This document shows, piece after piece, positions 18,264-28,263 of a stretch of 64,000 nucleotides of DNA (position 1 is the stretch's first letter; the number at the start of each line of letters is the position of its first letter). This DNA is from Streptomyces canus (GTDB lineage Bacteria; Actinomycetota; Actinomycetes; Streptomycetales; Streptomycetaceae). The notes below the pieces were generated by a model. It did no database searches, was not told the origin of the DNA, and saw only the letters and a list, made by a program, of their open reading frames with translations. The position numbers and the translations under genes are program-made. The stretch covers positions 9,972,001 to 10,036,000 of the forward strand of contig NZ_JAUSYQ010000002.1 of NCBI RefSeq assembly GCF_030816965.1, given 5' to 3'.

Positions 18264-19115
18264 GTGACTGATGAGCAGGAGCGGGTGCAGCCGTCGGGAG
18301 TGTGGGCCACGGCGGTGGGGGTGGCCCGGGTGCGGGCGCTGGAGAGCGAGCGGGAGAACGCGCTGTTCCGCGACCCACTGGCACAGGCCTTCGCCGCCGC
18401 CGGCGGCCTGTGGCCCTCCTCGCCGCCGCTGCCTGATGACGAGGCCGCGCGACGCCGCCGGCTGGCCGTGTCGTTCTCCATCGTCATCAGGACGAGGTTC
18501 CTCGACGACCTGTTGCAGCAGGCCTCCGCGTCCGGGGTCCGGCAGGTCGTGCTGCTCGGCGCCGGCATGGACGGCCGGGCCTTCCGGATGGACTGGCCCG
18601 AGGGCACCCGGCTGTTCGAGGTCGACACCGCCGCCCCACTGGACTTCAAGGCTTCGGTGCTGCGCCAGGAGCGGGCCGTCGCACGCTGCGAGCGGATCAC
18701 CGTCGCGGTGGATCTGCGTGAGGACTGGCCAGGCGCGCTGGCCGCCGCAGGACACGACCCGGCCGTGCCGACCGCGTGGATCGCCGAAGGACTACTGATC
18801 TATCTGCCGGAGGATGCGGTGGAGCTGCTGCTCGCCCGGATCAGCGCTCAGTCGGCGCCAGGCAGTCGGATGGGGCTGACATTGGGCTCGCGCGGGGTGA
18901 TCGAGCGCTTCGGAGCGGACGCCGCGCCGGGATCGGCGGCGTCCATGTGGGTGTCGGAGATGCCCGACGACCCGGTGGGCTGGCTGGCCGGGCATGGCTG
19001 GGAGGCCGGCAGCCACACTCTGCGCGAGCGCGCCGCCGCTTACGGCCGCCCGCTCAGCACCCCGCCGCAGCCCGAGGAGCGGCCGGGCGGACTGATCTCG
19101 GCGGTCCGCCGGTAG
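18264..19115 (+). CDS. SAM-dependent methyltransferase, TIGR00027/leucine carboxyl methyltransferase type
   Basis: 283 residues, GTG start at 18264. Motifs: VLLGAGMDGRAFRM (SAM loop), LFEVDTAAPLDFKASVL (acidic motif II), VAVDLREDWPGAL, and AEGLLIYLPEDAVELLL. Actinomycetes hold many paralogues, some linked to secondary metabolism and some to O-methylation of unknown acids. The substrate cannot be inferred. It is divergent from the ECF sigma factor gene, which could control it. Confidence 0.9.
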   Translation: MTDEQERVQPSGVWATAVGVARVRALESERENALFRDPLAQAFAAAGGLWPSSPPLPDDEAARRRRLAVSFSIVIRTRFLDDLLQQASASGVRQVVLLGAGMDGRAFRMDWPEGTRLFEVDTAAPLDFKASVLRQERAVARCERITVAVDLREDWPGALAAAGHDPAVPTAWIAEGLLIYLPEDAVELLLARISAQSAPGSRMGLTLGSRGVIERFGADAAPGSAASMWVSEMPDDPVGWLAGHGWEAGSHTLRERAAAYGRPLSTPPQPEERPGGLISAVRR

Positions 19116-19319
19116 AGCGCCTCCCAGTTCCCTAGGTGATGGAGTCCAAGGGGGCTTGACGAGTGGAGCAGACAAGGGCTGCATCGCCGCCGGAGTCGAC
19201 CGTTGCCTGGCATCCCGCGGCCCCTGTGCCGCAACCGCGGCACCCCGCTGTGCCGCGGGAACTCCGCCGATGAGTTTCCGGCGATCGTGCCGTCTACCCC
19301 TCGACGAAGGGAGCGCACC

Positions 19320-19925
19320 ATGCGCGAGATCATCGTTTGCACATTCCTGACACTGGACGGCGTCATGCAGGCGCCGGGCGGCCCGGACGAGGACGCTGAG
19401 AGCGGCTTCGAGCACGGCGGTTGGCAGAAGCCGGTGGCCGACGACGAGGTCGGCACGGCCATCGCCGGTTGGTACGAGCACTCCGACGCGATGCTGCTCG
19501 GCCGCAAGACGTATGAGATCTTCGCGTCGTACTGGCCGACCGCCGATCCCGGCAACCCGTTCACGGAGCGGATGAACAACATGCACAAGTACGTGGCCTC
19601 TCGGACTCTGACGTCGGTCGAGTGGCAGAACTCCACGCTGTTGGAGGGCGACACCGTCGATGCCGTACGCACGCTGAAGGCGTCCGACGGCGGCAACATC
19701 AACGTGGTCGGGAGCGGCGATCTCGCCCAGACCCTCATGCGGCACGGCCTGGTCGACGAATACCGGCTGACCATCCATCCGGTGATCATCGGTACCGGCA
19801 AGCGGCTGTTCGCCGACGGAGCGATCCCCACTGCGCTGGAGCCGGTCAGCGTCTCGACGACGAAGGGTGGCACCATCCTCGGCGTCTACCGGACGAACGG
19901 TGAACCCAGCTACGACAGCTACTAG
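19320..19925 (+). CDS. Dihydrofolate reductase/RibD C-terminal family protein
   Basis: 201 residues, ATG 19320 with GAAGGGAG upstream. The sequence (CTFLTLDGVMQAPGGPDED, AMLLGRKTYEIFASYWP, NVVGSGDLAQTLMRHGLVDE, TIHPVIIGTGKRLF) is the NADPH-binding RibD-C fold. It is a distant paralogue of the product at 13998-14594. It stands alone, with decayed DNA on its right. Confidence 0.92.
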   Translation: MREIIVCTFLTLDGVMQAPGGPDEDAESGFEHGGWQKPVADDEVGTAIAGWYEHSDAMLLGRKTYEIFASYWPTADPGNPFTERMNNMHKYVASRTLTSVEWQNSTLLEGDTVDAVRTLKASDGGNINVVGSGDLAQTLMRHGLVDEYRLTIHPVIIGTGKRLFADGAIPTALEPVSVSTTKGGTILGVYRTNGEPSYDSY

Positions 19926-20552
19926 CTGGGCCGCGGCTTTCTCCGGCGATCGACGTCGGTGCTTGAGCTGATCGCGGGCAGCCGTTCACGCACCGGGCGC
20001 GGGCCGCAGCCGGTCCACGGCCTGGGCTACCTGCTGCGGATCGACGGCGCCGGCGAGCACCCCCACGACCGGCGCCATCCCGAGGCCGACCAGGCCCCCT
20101 GTGTGCGGCGACCGACCCCGAGTACGAGGCTGCAAGCGGCTGTGCGGCGCTGCCGTCCTCCCTGGCCCGTCGAGGGCCTCGGCCGGCTCGCCCACCACAT
20201 CGTCACCTGCCCCACCCCGATACCCACCGACGTCGGCGCCCAGCCCACGGAATCGGAGGAGGTGCTGGCCACCGCGCTCGGCGGCGACGGGGAGTTCCGC
20301 GGCATCCGTCCGTCGACGCGATGACGCCGTGCGGCGGTCCGGCGGTCCCGAGGGACGGGTAGGGCGCGCTCACCCCTCCCCATTGCTCCCGGAAGCCCCC
20401 CGCCAGGCCCCGCAAGCGCGTGGCCTACGGGACCGGCCGCGAGGCCCTGCTCAACGCCGCTGTGCGCGTGTGCCTCAACCTCGCGAGCGGCGATGAAGAG
20501 ACTGGCGGCAGCCGAGTCTGGTGTGAAGAAAAACGGTCTCACCGAGGGTCGC
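19926..20552. other. Decayed region with a possible TetR N-terminal fragment
   Basis: At about 20406-20475 on the plus strand the frame RKRVAYGTGREALLNAAVRV resembles the first helix of TetR regulators (TGREALLEAAVRVF), then loses similarity and stops. The rest of the stretch shows no recognisable gene. Confidence 0.35.
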
Positions 20553-22862
20553 TCAGCGCACCAGGCGTACCTCGCGCAGCCGGATGGTGGTCGCGGAGCC
20601 CACCGCTTCGAACCGGATCTCGGCGGTCCCGGCCCCGCAGTGTGCGTCCAGCGGGAGCACCTGGGAGATTTCCGTGCCCTCGGGGTACGAAGAGGGCCTG
20701 AGCGTGGCCAGCACCTGGCCGTCGACCAGCACACGCGTCGCTCCGGCGCTCCCGTCCGAGAGGTGGGTCACCTGCAGGCCGGTGGCGGTGCCGTCCGCGT
20801 CGGTCAGGCGGTAGGACCACCATCCCGTGGCGGCCCGCCACCTGAGCCCGTCTGTGAGGCCCGACCAGGTGTCCTGCCCCTCGAACCGGTGGTCGCTCTC
20901 CGGCTGTTGCTCGCCCGCGGCAACCGCGTCGGCGGTGCGGTCACGCAGGCTCAGTGCCTTCTCGTCGGCGGCGCGCAGCTCCGCCCGCCGCTCCTGGAGG
21001 CGGTCCGGTTCCGCCAGGGGGAAGTAGAGGGTGTAGCGGGAGTCGTGGATGCCGGTGAACGGGACGAGGGTGACGGACTCGCCCGGTCGCGCGTCCACGT
21101 CTTCCAGGGCGAACGCCGGCCTGTCCGGGGCGACTCGGCGCACGCCGGCCGTCAGGTCGCAGGTGCTGCGGGCGAGTACGACGGGCAGGTGCTCCAGTGG
21201 CCGCAGCGGGCCGTCGGCGACATGCCCCATCCGGGAGTCGTCGGCGAAAAGCCCGACCAGGCCGGCCCGGTCGCCCTCGGCCGCGAGGACGGTGGGCCCG
21301 TAGCGGAACGAAACCCACGGCGAGCCGTCGGGCAGCAGCTCGGCGCTGATGCGCGGGTGAAGGCGCAGGGTGATCGTGTCCCCTTCGCTCCACTGCCGCT
21401 CGAGGCGCACGTATGTCAGGGGTTGTCCGCCTGTTCCTTGGCGGGTCGTGAGCGGGGCGGGTCCATCCTCGGGCGGTACACCGTTGATACGGACGTGCGG
21501 CATCCCTTCGTGCCAGCCGGGGACGCGTATGTGGATCGCCACAGGGGTGGCGGGAGCACCGCGCAGCACGAGTTCGGCCTGGTCGTCGTAGGGGGCTGTC
21601 CTGGTCTGCTCGAGCACCAGGTTGCGTTCGGGCAGGCTCAGCCGGGAGGCGACGAAGAGGTTGACGAACAGGTCGTCGCCTTCGGCGGTGTACACCAACT
21701 CGCCGTACTTCGCGTGGTTTTCCAGCCCGGTGCCGACGCAGCACCAGAAGCAGTTCTGGGGTGTCGACACCACGCGGTAGTGGTCCGGTCGCACGGGCGT
21801 GAAGTACACCAGCCCACCGCTGGGATGCAGGGACGACAGGATGTGGTTGACCGTCGCGCGCTCGTAGTGGTCGAGGACCTCGGCGTCGGGCTCTTCGAGG
21901 AAGAGCGCGCGGCTCAGCTTGAGCATGTTGTAGGTGTTGCAGGTCTCGGGGCCCTCCGGCGACTGGAGCGCGGAGCTGAAGTCGTCACGGGGGTGCAGGT
22001 GCTCGCGTACGGAGTTGCCGCCGAAGGAGAACGTGCGGTGCCGGGTCATGGTCTGCCAGAAGAACCGGGCCGCGTCCCGTAGGCCGGTGTCGCCGTCGAC
22101 CTCGCCGAGCCGCTGGTATCCGACGACCTTGGCGATCTGGGTGTTGGCGTGCATCCCGTCGAGGACGTCGCGGTGCTCGCGCAACGGGCCGAGCAGGGAC
22201 CGGTCGAGGAAGCGCCGTGCCAGGGCGGCGTACCGGTCGGTGCCGGTGACGTCGGCCAGGTCCGCCAGCACCTCGCACATGCCGCCGAACTCCGTGCGGA
22301 GCATGGCTTCGTGGGTGTCATTGTCCATCCCCGCCGCCACCTGGTCCCACCAGTCGGCCAGCCGTCGTACGGAGGTCAGCGCCGGCTCGCAGCCGGCGTG
22401 CCGGTGGGCGTCCAGCAGGCCGGCGAACAGCTTGTGGAGGTTGTACCACGGCACCCAGGCGCCCCCGAGCTCGAACGAGTCCCGCTCCACCTGTCCTGCG
22501 GCCACCCGCTGCCACAGCCGCACGCCGTCGGGGATGCCCCCGACGTAGCCGGTGCCCAGGGCGTTCTGGCACTCGACGACGCCCTGAACCAGACGTTCGA
22601 CCATGGCCTTCGGCCGGGGATCGTCCGTCACCGCGCTCATGAGGGCGGCACCCGACAGCGCGTGCCCGACGGTGTGGCCGTCGAGACCCGAGTTCTCCCA
22701 GTTGCCGTAGGACTCGGCGACCGGCGGCAGGCCGGCCTCGCGCCGCAAGGGCGCGAGGAGCCGGTCGGTGTCGAGGGACAGCAGGTAGTCCAGGGCAGTG
22801 GCCTGCGCGTCCAGGAACGGGCCGGGGAGAAGGCGTACCGCGCTGCGGGGGAGTGACTGCAT
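20553..22862 (-). CDS. GH127 beta-L-arabinofuranosidase-like glycoside hydrolase
   Basis: 769 residues from ATG 22862, preceded by GAAGGAAG; a longer in-frame start at 22940 lacks such a site. The GH127/DUF1680 zinc-thiolate catalytic set is present: ETCNTYNMLKLSRALF supplies Glu306 and Cys308, and CFWCCVGTGLE supplies Cys374 and the nucleophile-type Cys375. The (alpha/alpha)6 barrel covers roughly residues 20-420, with beta domains after. There is no signal peptide, so it acts in the cytoplasm on imported oligosaccharides. Characterised members release beta-L-arabinofuranose, but GH127 also has other activities. The GH78 rhamnosidase lies 1.4 kb away on the same strand. Confidence 0.92.
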   Translation of the reverse strand: MQSLPRSAVRLLPGPFLDAQATALDYLLSLDTDRLLAPLRREAGLPPVAESYGNWENSGLDGHTVGHALSGAALMSAVTDDPRPKAMVERLVQGVVECQNALGTGYVGGIPDGVRLWQRVAAGQVERDSFELGGAWVPWYNLHKLFAGLLDAHRHAGCEPALTSVRRLADWWDQVAAGMDNDTHEAMLRTEFGGMCEVLADLADVTGTDRYAALARRFLDRSLLGPLREHRDVLDGMHANTQIAKVVGYQRLGEVDGDTGLRDAARFFWQTMTRHRTFSFGGNSVREHLHPRDDFSSALQSPEGPETCNTYNMLKLSRALFLEEPDAEVLDHYERATVNHILSSLHPSGGLVYFTPVRPDHYRVVSTPQNCFWCCVGTGLENHAKYGELVYTAEGDDLFVNLFVASRLSLPERNLVLEQTRTAPYDDQAELVLRGAPATPVAIHIRVPGWHEGMPHVRINGVPPEDGPAPLTTRQGTGGQPLTYVRLERQWSEGDTITLRLHPRISAELLPDGSPWVSFRYGPTVLAAEGDRAGLVGLFADDSRMGHVADGPLRPLEHLPVVLARSTCDLTAGVRRVAPDRPAFALEDVDARPGESVTLVPFTGIHDSRYTLYFPLAEPDRLQERRAELRAADEKALSLRDRTADAVAAGEQQPESDHRFEGQDTWSGLTDGLRWRAATGWWSYRLTDADGTATGLQVTHLSDGSAGATRVLVDGQVLATLRPSSYPEGTEISQVLPLDAHCGAGTAEIRFEAVGSATTIRLREVRLVR

Positions 22863-23189
22863 GACTGCTTCCTTCGTTAGAACACTTCGGCCCTGCGGGT
22901 GAGGTGGGTCAACGGTCGCTCTCTTGACCGCCGTAGGCACTCAGCAGCCGGTCGTGCTCCACCTGGGTGAGCGGGAGCACCGAACCGTGCTTGGCCTCAG
23001 GGAGCAGTCGGTGGCTCGTTCTCTCCGCCGTGTTCGACTTGAGCACGGCCGGGCCCTCACCACGACTGGTACCCCCCTCGCCAATACGGTCGGCCACAAA
23101 ATCATATGGAGTGGAGCTCGGTGCGCAGGACGTGTCGGCGATGATGAGCTTCGCGCTGGGCAAGGACGGTGTCTGGGACCGTGCCAGAG
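22863..23189. other. Promoter region of GH127 gene and unassigned DNA
   Basis: The GH127 promoter lies next to its start. A minus frame ending at 22909 (LTQVEHDRLLSAYGG) looks weakly protein-like but is not recognised. Confidence 0.35.
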
Positions 23190-23470
23190 GTTGGGCTCAC
23201 TGAAGGTGCGGAAGCCCGTGGTGGTGGTCATCCTCCCCAGCGGGTCTGTGAGCGGCGAGGGCCGTGGAGCAAGGCGATTGCAGACTCGGCAACCGATCGG
23301 ACTCTGTCCAGGCCCGGCCATGCGGTTGTTCACGCGGAGTGATTTTCGGGACGATGCCACGCTCGCGCAGCAGACGGCGGTACAGGTCGTGGTCTTCACC
23401 GAGGTCGGCATACAGCACGCCGGGCTTGCGCCGGCGCCGCCCCCCAGAACTGTCGCCGGCCAGAGCCGAC
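23190..23470 (-). mobile_element. IS5-family transposase remnant
   Basis: On the minus strand RRRRKPGVLYADLGEDHD and LYRRLLRERGIVPKI match the DDE region of IS5-type transposases, followed after a frameshift by GLDRVRSVAESAIALLHG, where the family has GLGRVRWVVERTIAWL. The end degenerates through further stops near 23210. The N-terminus is missing and no terminal repeats were found. Confidence 0.75.
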
Positions 23471-23615
23471 CGGAAGGGATGTCGTCACAGACCTGAGGGA
23501 GCGCGACTCCGCCTGCCGGACGGCGGAGCGTACGCGGTCTCACCCGTGACGGCAGCCGAGGGTGAGTGAGCCGCCCGCCCTGTAGTCCGGCTCTGGCGGT
23601 CACTAGGTTCGGATC

Positions 23616-24011
23616 ATGACGATCACATATGAGTGGCGGGGCGACGTCGACAACTCAGCTCTCAACACGCTGCACAGCGAAGGATTCGATCACCCGGTCG
23701 GGCACACGGATTGGCGTGCAAGGCTTCATCGTCACAGCCTCGGCTGGGTCTGCGCCTGGGAAGAACATCGTTTGGTCGGTTTCGTCAACGTCGCCTGGGA
23801 CGGCGGCGTCCATGCGTTTGTCCTGGACACGGTCGTCGCGCTGCGCAATCGTTCGAACGGGGTGGGAGCCGCGCTGATCAAGGCAGCTGCTGAGGGATGC
23901 CGTGCTGCGGGGTGTGAGTGGCTGCACGTCGACTTCGAAGAGCACTTGCGATCCTTCTACTTCGATGCCTGCGGCTTCAGAGAGACGACGGCAGGTCTGA
24001 TCGCCTTGTGA
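23616..24011 (+). CDS. GNAT family N-acetyltransferase
   Basis: 131 residues, ATG 23616. The acetyl-CoA-binding region is VVALRNRSNGVGAALIKAAA (family consensus R/Q-x-x-G-x-G/A), followed by GCEWLHVDFEEHLRSFYFDA, the usual GNAT C-terminal strands. The N-terminus is short but complete. Substrate unknown. Confidence 0.88.
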   Translation: MTITYEWRGDVDNSALNTLHSEGFDHPVGHTDWRARLHRHSLGWVCAWEEHRLVGFVNVAWDGGVHAFVLDTVVALRNRSNGVGAALIKAAAEGCRAAGCEWLHVDFEEHLRSFYFDACGFRETTAGLIAL

Positions 24012-24252
24012 CCTTGGGCCGTCCGCCCCTCCGGTCGAGCTCCCTGGCGATCGCGCGCAGCGGGTTGATGCCGCGCGTCGGTGATCGGCATGTAGAGGCT
24101 CTCGCGTTGCGGACCTGACGGGCTGGTGGGCTGTCGATGCCGCTCACATGTGCCAGGGCCCGGTCCATCTGCACGTCGGTGTTCCGCGCACCGCCGCCCA
24201 GCAGGCGGCCTCGATGGAGGTCTGAGCCTGCCGGGCCTGCTCGCGTGTCGTC
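24012..24252. other. Intergenic, no gene seen
   Basis: Short gap between the convergent GNAT and GH78 genes. A minus frame (VQMDRALAHVSGIDSP) may be another gene scrap, not identified. Confidence 0.35.
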
Positions 24253-24279
24253 GGCGGGCCCGGAGAGGCCGGGCCCGCC
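24253..24279 (-). terminator. Hairpin terminator after GH78 gene
   Basis: The inverted repeat GGCGGGCCCGG with a 5-base loop and the matching arm CCGGGCCCGCC lies 24 bases beyond the GH78 stop. It has no U-run. Confidence 0.75.
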
Positions 24280-24303
24280 ATCGGGTCACGCGGCTCTCCG
24301 GGC

Positions 24304-27300
24304 CTACTCGGCCTCCCCGCGGACGGTGTCGACGCCGAAGTCGTAGGACCCCGAGCCGACCTCGAACACGGCGGCCCCCTTCTCCATGCGCAGGAACCGG
24401 ACTCCCTTGGCAGTGTCGGCTGGTCGGCCGCCCTCGGTGACCGCCCAGTGGGCCTTCGCCGGTACATGGACCTCCGCGACCGTGTTGACCGGGACCGTCA
24501 CTTTCAGGTCGAATCCGCCGTTATGGGCGCTCCACTTCGACGACAGGAGGCCGTAGACGGTGGTGAGGCTGCCGGTGCCTTCCGTCAGGTTCCCGCCGGG
24601 TTTCGGCGCGATCCGGGAGCGCTTGTAGCCGGGCTCCAGCGCGGAGATGCCGCCGATGTTCTGGAACATCCAGTCACCCACGGCGCCGTAGGCATAGTGG
24701 TTGAAGGAGTTCATGTCGACCGGGCCGAAGTCGCCGTTGGGCATGATCGAGTTCCAGCGCTCCCACATGGTGGTGGCACCGTTGGCGACCTCGTATCCCC
24801 AGGACGGGTAGTCCTTGTGCAGCAGCATCTTGTAGGCCAGGTCGTCCCGGCCGATCCTGCTCAGCGCGGGCAGCAGCAGCGGCGTGCCGATGAAGCCGGT
24901 CCGCAGGTGGTAGTCCGTGAGGGCCAGTTTGGCCACGAACTTCTCACCGACCTTGTCGACCAGTGCCGGATCCGGGACCAGGTTCATGGCGAGAGCCATC
25001 GCGTACCCGGTCTGAGAGTTGCCCTTGACGGTGCCGTCGGCTGCGACATAGGCCTTGGTGAAGGCGTCGCGGATGTCCGCGGAGAGCTTGCCGTAGTCGG
25101 ACGCCGCCGCGTCATCGCCCAGGGCCTTGGCCGTCTCCGCCATCATGCGGGCGTTCTCGGCGTAGTAGGCCGTGCCCAGGATGCCCTGCTCGGTCGGGTC
25201 GTCGAGGTTCAGCCAGTCGTTGGTGAAGAAGGTGGTGCGGCCGGGCTCGAGCAGGTCCGGTCCGGCGCTGGTGCGCACGAATTGGAAGAATTTCTGCATG
25301 GCGGGGTAGTTCTCCCGCAGGATGCGGGTGTCGTCGTAGGAGCGCCATACGTGGTACGGCACCGTGATCATCACGTCGGACCACCCGACACCGCTGTCGC
25401 CGAACTGGCCCTGAGGGGTGGGTACGACCGCCGGCAGGTCGCCGTTGGCGTACTGGGAGTTGCGTACGTCCGCCATCCAGTGGGACAGGAACGCGCGGGT
25501 GTCGACCAGGTAGTTGGCCGTCGGCGCGAACAGGCTGATGTCTCCCGTCCATCCCAGACGTTCGTCGCGGGCCGGGGTGTCGGTGGGGATGGAGAGGAAG
25601 TTGCCGCGCTGGCTCCAGGAGATGTTGCTCACCAGTTGGTCGAGCATGGTGTCCGAGGTCTTCAGCGTTCCGGTGGTGGGGAGGTCGGATCCCCATACGA
25701 CGCCCTTGACGTCTGAGAGAGCGGGAGGTTCGTCCACCCCGGTGATCTCGATGTAGCGGAATCCGTGCTGGGTGAAGGTGGGTTCGTAGGAGACCGTTCC
25801 GGTCTCGGCGAAGGTGTAGCGGTCGGTGACCTTGGCGCTGCGGAAGTTGTCGGTGTAGAGGGTGCCGTTCTTGTTGAGCACCTCCGCGTAGCGGATCTTG
25901 ACTGTCTGACCGGCGGAGCCGGTCAGCTTCAGCAGTGACACGCCGACCATGTTCTGACCGAGGTCGTAGACGTAGGTCCCGGGGGTGGGCTCGGTCATCT
26001 TCCGGGCCTGGAGCACCTGAGTCTGGCGCACCGGCTCGTCGCTCTGCGGGACCAGGAGCGCGGTCCGTGAGTCCAGGCTCGCAGCGGGCTCCCACTTCGC
26101 GTCGTCGAATCCTGGCCGGCTCCAGCCCGACGGCTCCAGACGAGCGTCATACGTCTCGCCGTCCTGCAGGTCGGCCTTCACGAAGGGCCCGTCCGACGCC
26201 TTCCACGAACCGTCCGTGGCGATCCACTGGATGGAGCCGTCGGTGTAGGTGACGCGCAACTTTGCCACGAGAGCGGGGGTGTCCCCGTACTGGTGGGTCC
26301 AGCCGAGCCCGACCTTGCCGGCCCACCAACCGTCCGCCAGGGATGAGCCGATGACGTTGTCGCCGCTGTCGAGCAGTTTCGTGACGTCGTAGGTCTGGGA
26401 CTGAATGCGCTTGTCGTAGTTCGTCCAGCCCGGGGCGAGGACCTGGTCGCCGACCGGCTTGCCGTTGAGCTCCAGCTCGTACAGGCCGAGTGCGGACGCG
26501 TAGACACGTGCGGAGGCGATCTTCTTGCCGGCCTTGGTCGCGAAGCCCTTGCGCAGCAGTGGCAGCGGCCGGGCCGCGGGTGCGTAGAGGGCGTCCGTGG
26601 TGCCGGACACGACGAGGGCGGAGTCGACGATCTCACCGCCGGTGAACGGGTTGCGGCCGGACGCGAAGTCGGTGTCCAGCAGCGTGCCACCGTCGGCGCC
26701 GGTCACGACCACGGCGTAGACGGTTCCGCGTTCGCCGCAGCACGCGTGGGTGCGGAAACCTGTGTAGCCCTTCGTGAACGTGGAGTCGGTGAAGGTGTTG
26801 ACCAGCTTGCCGTCGAGGGTCGTCTTGATGGTGGTCCCCGCCACGTCATAGCGGACGGTGTGCCGGTCGGCGAGGAGACTCGCGTCGGTGAAGCCGTAGG
26901 GCGCGAGATCCACCTCCTGAACCACGGTGTAGTTGCCCTTGACCTGCTTGTGCAGTCTCAACATCGGGGTCGGGCCCGTGACGTTGAACTGCAACATGTA
27001 TCCGTTGCTCACGTCCGGGGCACGCAGGAACATGCCGAAAGCGTTGCTGTCGAGCTTGAACTCGACCGTGGCGGTGTAGTCGGTCCACTTGTCCAGTTCG
27101 CTCGGAGCCGCGGGGCGAGTGATCCACTGGGCGCCGTTCCAGTCGTCGGAGTCCAGCAGGCCGGTCTCGAAGTACGAGGTCGCGCTCCACGGACTCGCGA
27201 CTCCCTTGTCGTCCCAGGCCCGAACGCGCCAATGGTAACGGGTGCCCGCCTCCAGGGCAGGTCCGCCGTACCGCACGCCGACCTGGCGGCCGGACGCCAC

Positions 27301-27597
27301 CTTGCCGGACGACCACACGTCGGTCGAACCCGGCTTGCGTCCGACCTGGATCTCGTACGCCGTCTGCGATGTCGCTCGCCGAGCCGACGCCAACTGCCAG
27401 CCGAGGACCGGGTCTTCACCACCGATGCCCAGCGGGTTGACCCGGCCGTTGGCAGTCAGAGCCTTCACGGAGAACGGAGCGTCGGAAACCGACACCGCGG
27501 GGGACACGGGCGCCGGCAGGATCACCGCGCCTGCGACCACGGCACACATGACAAGGCCTCTCAGGAGTACGAGCAGTAGTGGGCGTTTACGGAGCAT
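24304..27597 (-). CDS. Secreted GH78 alpha-L-rhamnosidase
   Basis: 1097 residues, ATG 27597 with AGGAG upstream. A signal peptide (basic MLRKR, hydrophobic core to about residue 33) directs secretion. The order is a fibronectin-like N domain (residues 40-150), a concanavalin-like insertion (150-330), beta-sandwich domains, then the (alpha/alpha)6 catalytic barrel. The GH78 acid cluster is visible as DTPARDERLGWTGD and a later Glu in TMWERWNSI, with SFNHYAYGAV after it. The enzyme removes terminal alpha-L-rhamnose from plant glycosides or pectin side chains. A frameshifted lipoprotein gene precedes it by 77 bp, and a LacI operator lies upstream of that, so carbohydrate control is likely. Confidence 0.95.
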   Translation of the reverse strand: MLRKRPLLLVLLRGLVMCAVVAGAVILPAPVSPAVSVSDAPFSVKALTANGRVNPLGIGGEDPVLGWQLASARRATSQTAYEIQVGRKPGSTDVWSSGKVASGRQVGVRYGGPALEAGTRYHWRVRAWDDKGVASPWSATSYFETGLLDSDDWNGAQWITRPAAPSELDKWTDYTATVEFKLDSNAFGMFLRAPDVSNGYMLQFNVTGPTPMLRLHKQVKGNYTVVQEVDLAPYGFTDASLLADRHTVRYDVAGTTIKTTLDGKLVNTFTDSTFTKGYTGFRTHACCGERGTVYAVVVTGADGGTLLDTDFASGRNPFTGGEIVDSALVVSGTTDALYAPAARPLPLLRKGFATKAGKKIASARVYASALGLYELELNGKPVGDQVLAPGWTNYDKRIQSQTYDVTKLLDSGDNVIGSSLADGWWAGKVGLGWTHQYGDTPALVAKLRVTYTDGSIQWIATDGSWKASDGPFVKADLQDGETYDARLEPSGWSRPGFDDAKWEPAASLDSRTALLVPQSDEPVRQTQVLQARKMTEPTPGTYVYDLGQNMVGVSLLKLTGSAGQTVKIRYAEVLNKNGTLYTDNFRSAKVTDRYTFAETGTVSYEPTFTQHGFRYIEITGVDEPPALSDVKGVVWGSDLPTTGTLKTSDTMLDQLVSNISWSQRGNFLSIPTDTPARDERLGWTGDISLFAPTANYLVDTRAFLSHWMADVRNSQYANGDLPAVVPTPQGQFGDSGVGWSDVMITVPYHVWRSYDDTRILRENYPAMQKFFQFVRTSAGPDLLEPGRTTFFTNDWLNLDDPTEQGILGTAYYAENARMMAETAKALGDDAAASDYGKLSADIRDAFTKAYVAADGTVKGNSQTGYAMALAMNLVPDPALVDKVGEKFVAKLALTDYHLRTGFIGTPLLLPALSRIGRDDLAYKMLLHKDYPSWGYEVANGATTMWERWNSIMPNGDFGPVDMNSFNHYAYGAVGDWMFQNIGGISALEPGYKRSRIAPKPGGNLTEGTGSLTTVYGLLSSKWSAHNGGFDLKVTVPVNTVAEVHVPAKAHWAVTEGGRPADTAKGVRFLRMEKGAAVFEVGSGSYDFGVDTVRGEAE

Positions 27598-27674
27598 GGC
27601 ATCTCCTGCTGATCCGTTTTGGAGGGGTGCGTGGTCTCGGCTGCGACGCCGCGAAGTGATGTGAGTTGCAGAGA

Positions 27675-28239
27675 TCAGTCCGCTGTCCCGCTCGGCCGGG
27701 CCGCCTCGAGTTCGGCAGCGGCGTTGGCGCCGCCGTCTTCGAACAGGACCCTGTTCAGCAGGGTGGGCAGCCGGCGGGCCGGCAGGTGCAGGAAGGGTCC
27801 CAAACGTTTCTCGACGGTCTTGACTGCCGCTGGCTGGACGACGTTCCGGACTCCGAGGTCCTTGAGCGTCTTCTTCAGGTCGAGGACCTGCCCAGCCTTG
27901 TCCAGGGTCTTGGTGAGCTGCGGTGCGCCGCCCGCCGCGAACTGCACGGGCAGGGCGTCCTGGCCGGCGCGGAGCTGCGCCTTCTGGTCGACGTTGCCGA
28001 TCGGCGGCGTCTGGGTCTTCGAGGGCAGGGCCTTGTTCTGCGACGCGCGCGAGCGCTTGCCCGGGACGGTGAGCTCCTGCTGCACGACGTGATTGTCGTG
28101 ATGGTCATCGTTGATGGTGAGGGTGAACGCGTTGGCGTGGCTGCCCGACGCGCTTCCGCCCTCGCAGGCGCTCAACAGCAGACTCGTGGTGGTGGCAGTC
28201 GCCAGGAGGCGACACGGAGGTTCTGAGGGTCTTGTGCAC
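27675..28239 (-). pseudogene. Lipoprotein gene with a frameshift in its signal peptide
   Basis: The best start is the GTG at 28239, behind GAGGAG with a 5-base spacer, giving MHKTLRTSVS. At about 28205-28212 the frame must shift by one base to enter LLATATTTSLLLSACEGG, a textbook lipoprotein signal with lipobox LSAC. After the shift the frame runs on to the stop at 27675 (about 180 codons), with FTLTINDDHHDNHVVQQEL and a helical C-terminal half that I do not recognise. An extra C in the run explains the shift. It may be a real mutation or a sequencing error. An unshifted frame from 28277 avoids the problem but starts inside the operator and lacks a signal peptide. The gene lies directly upstream of the rhamnosidase. 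Confidence 0.6.
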
Positions 28240-28263
28240 TGGTGCTCCTCGGCGCACGGCTTG

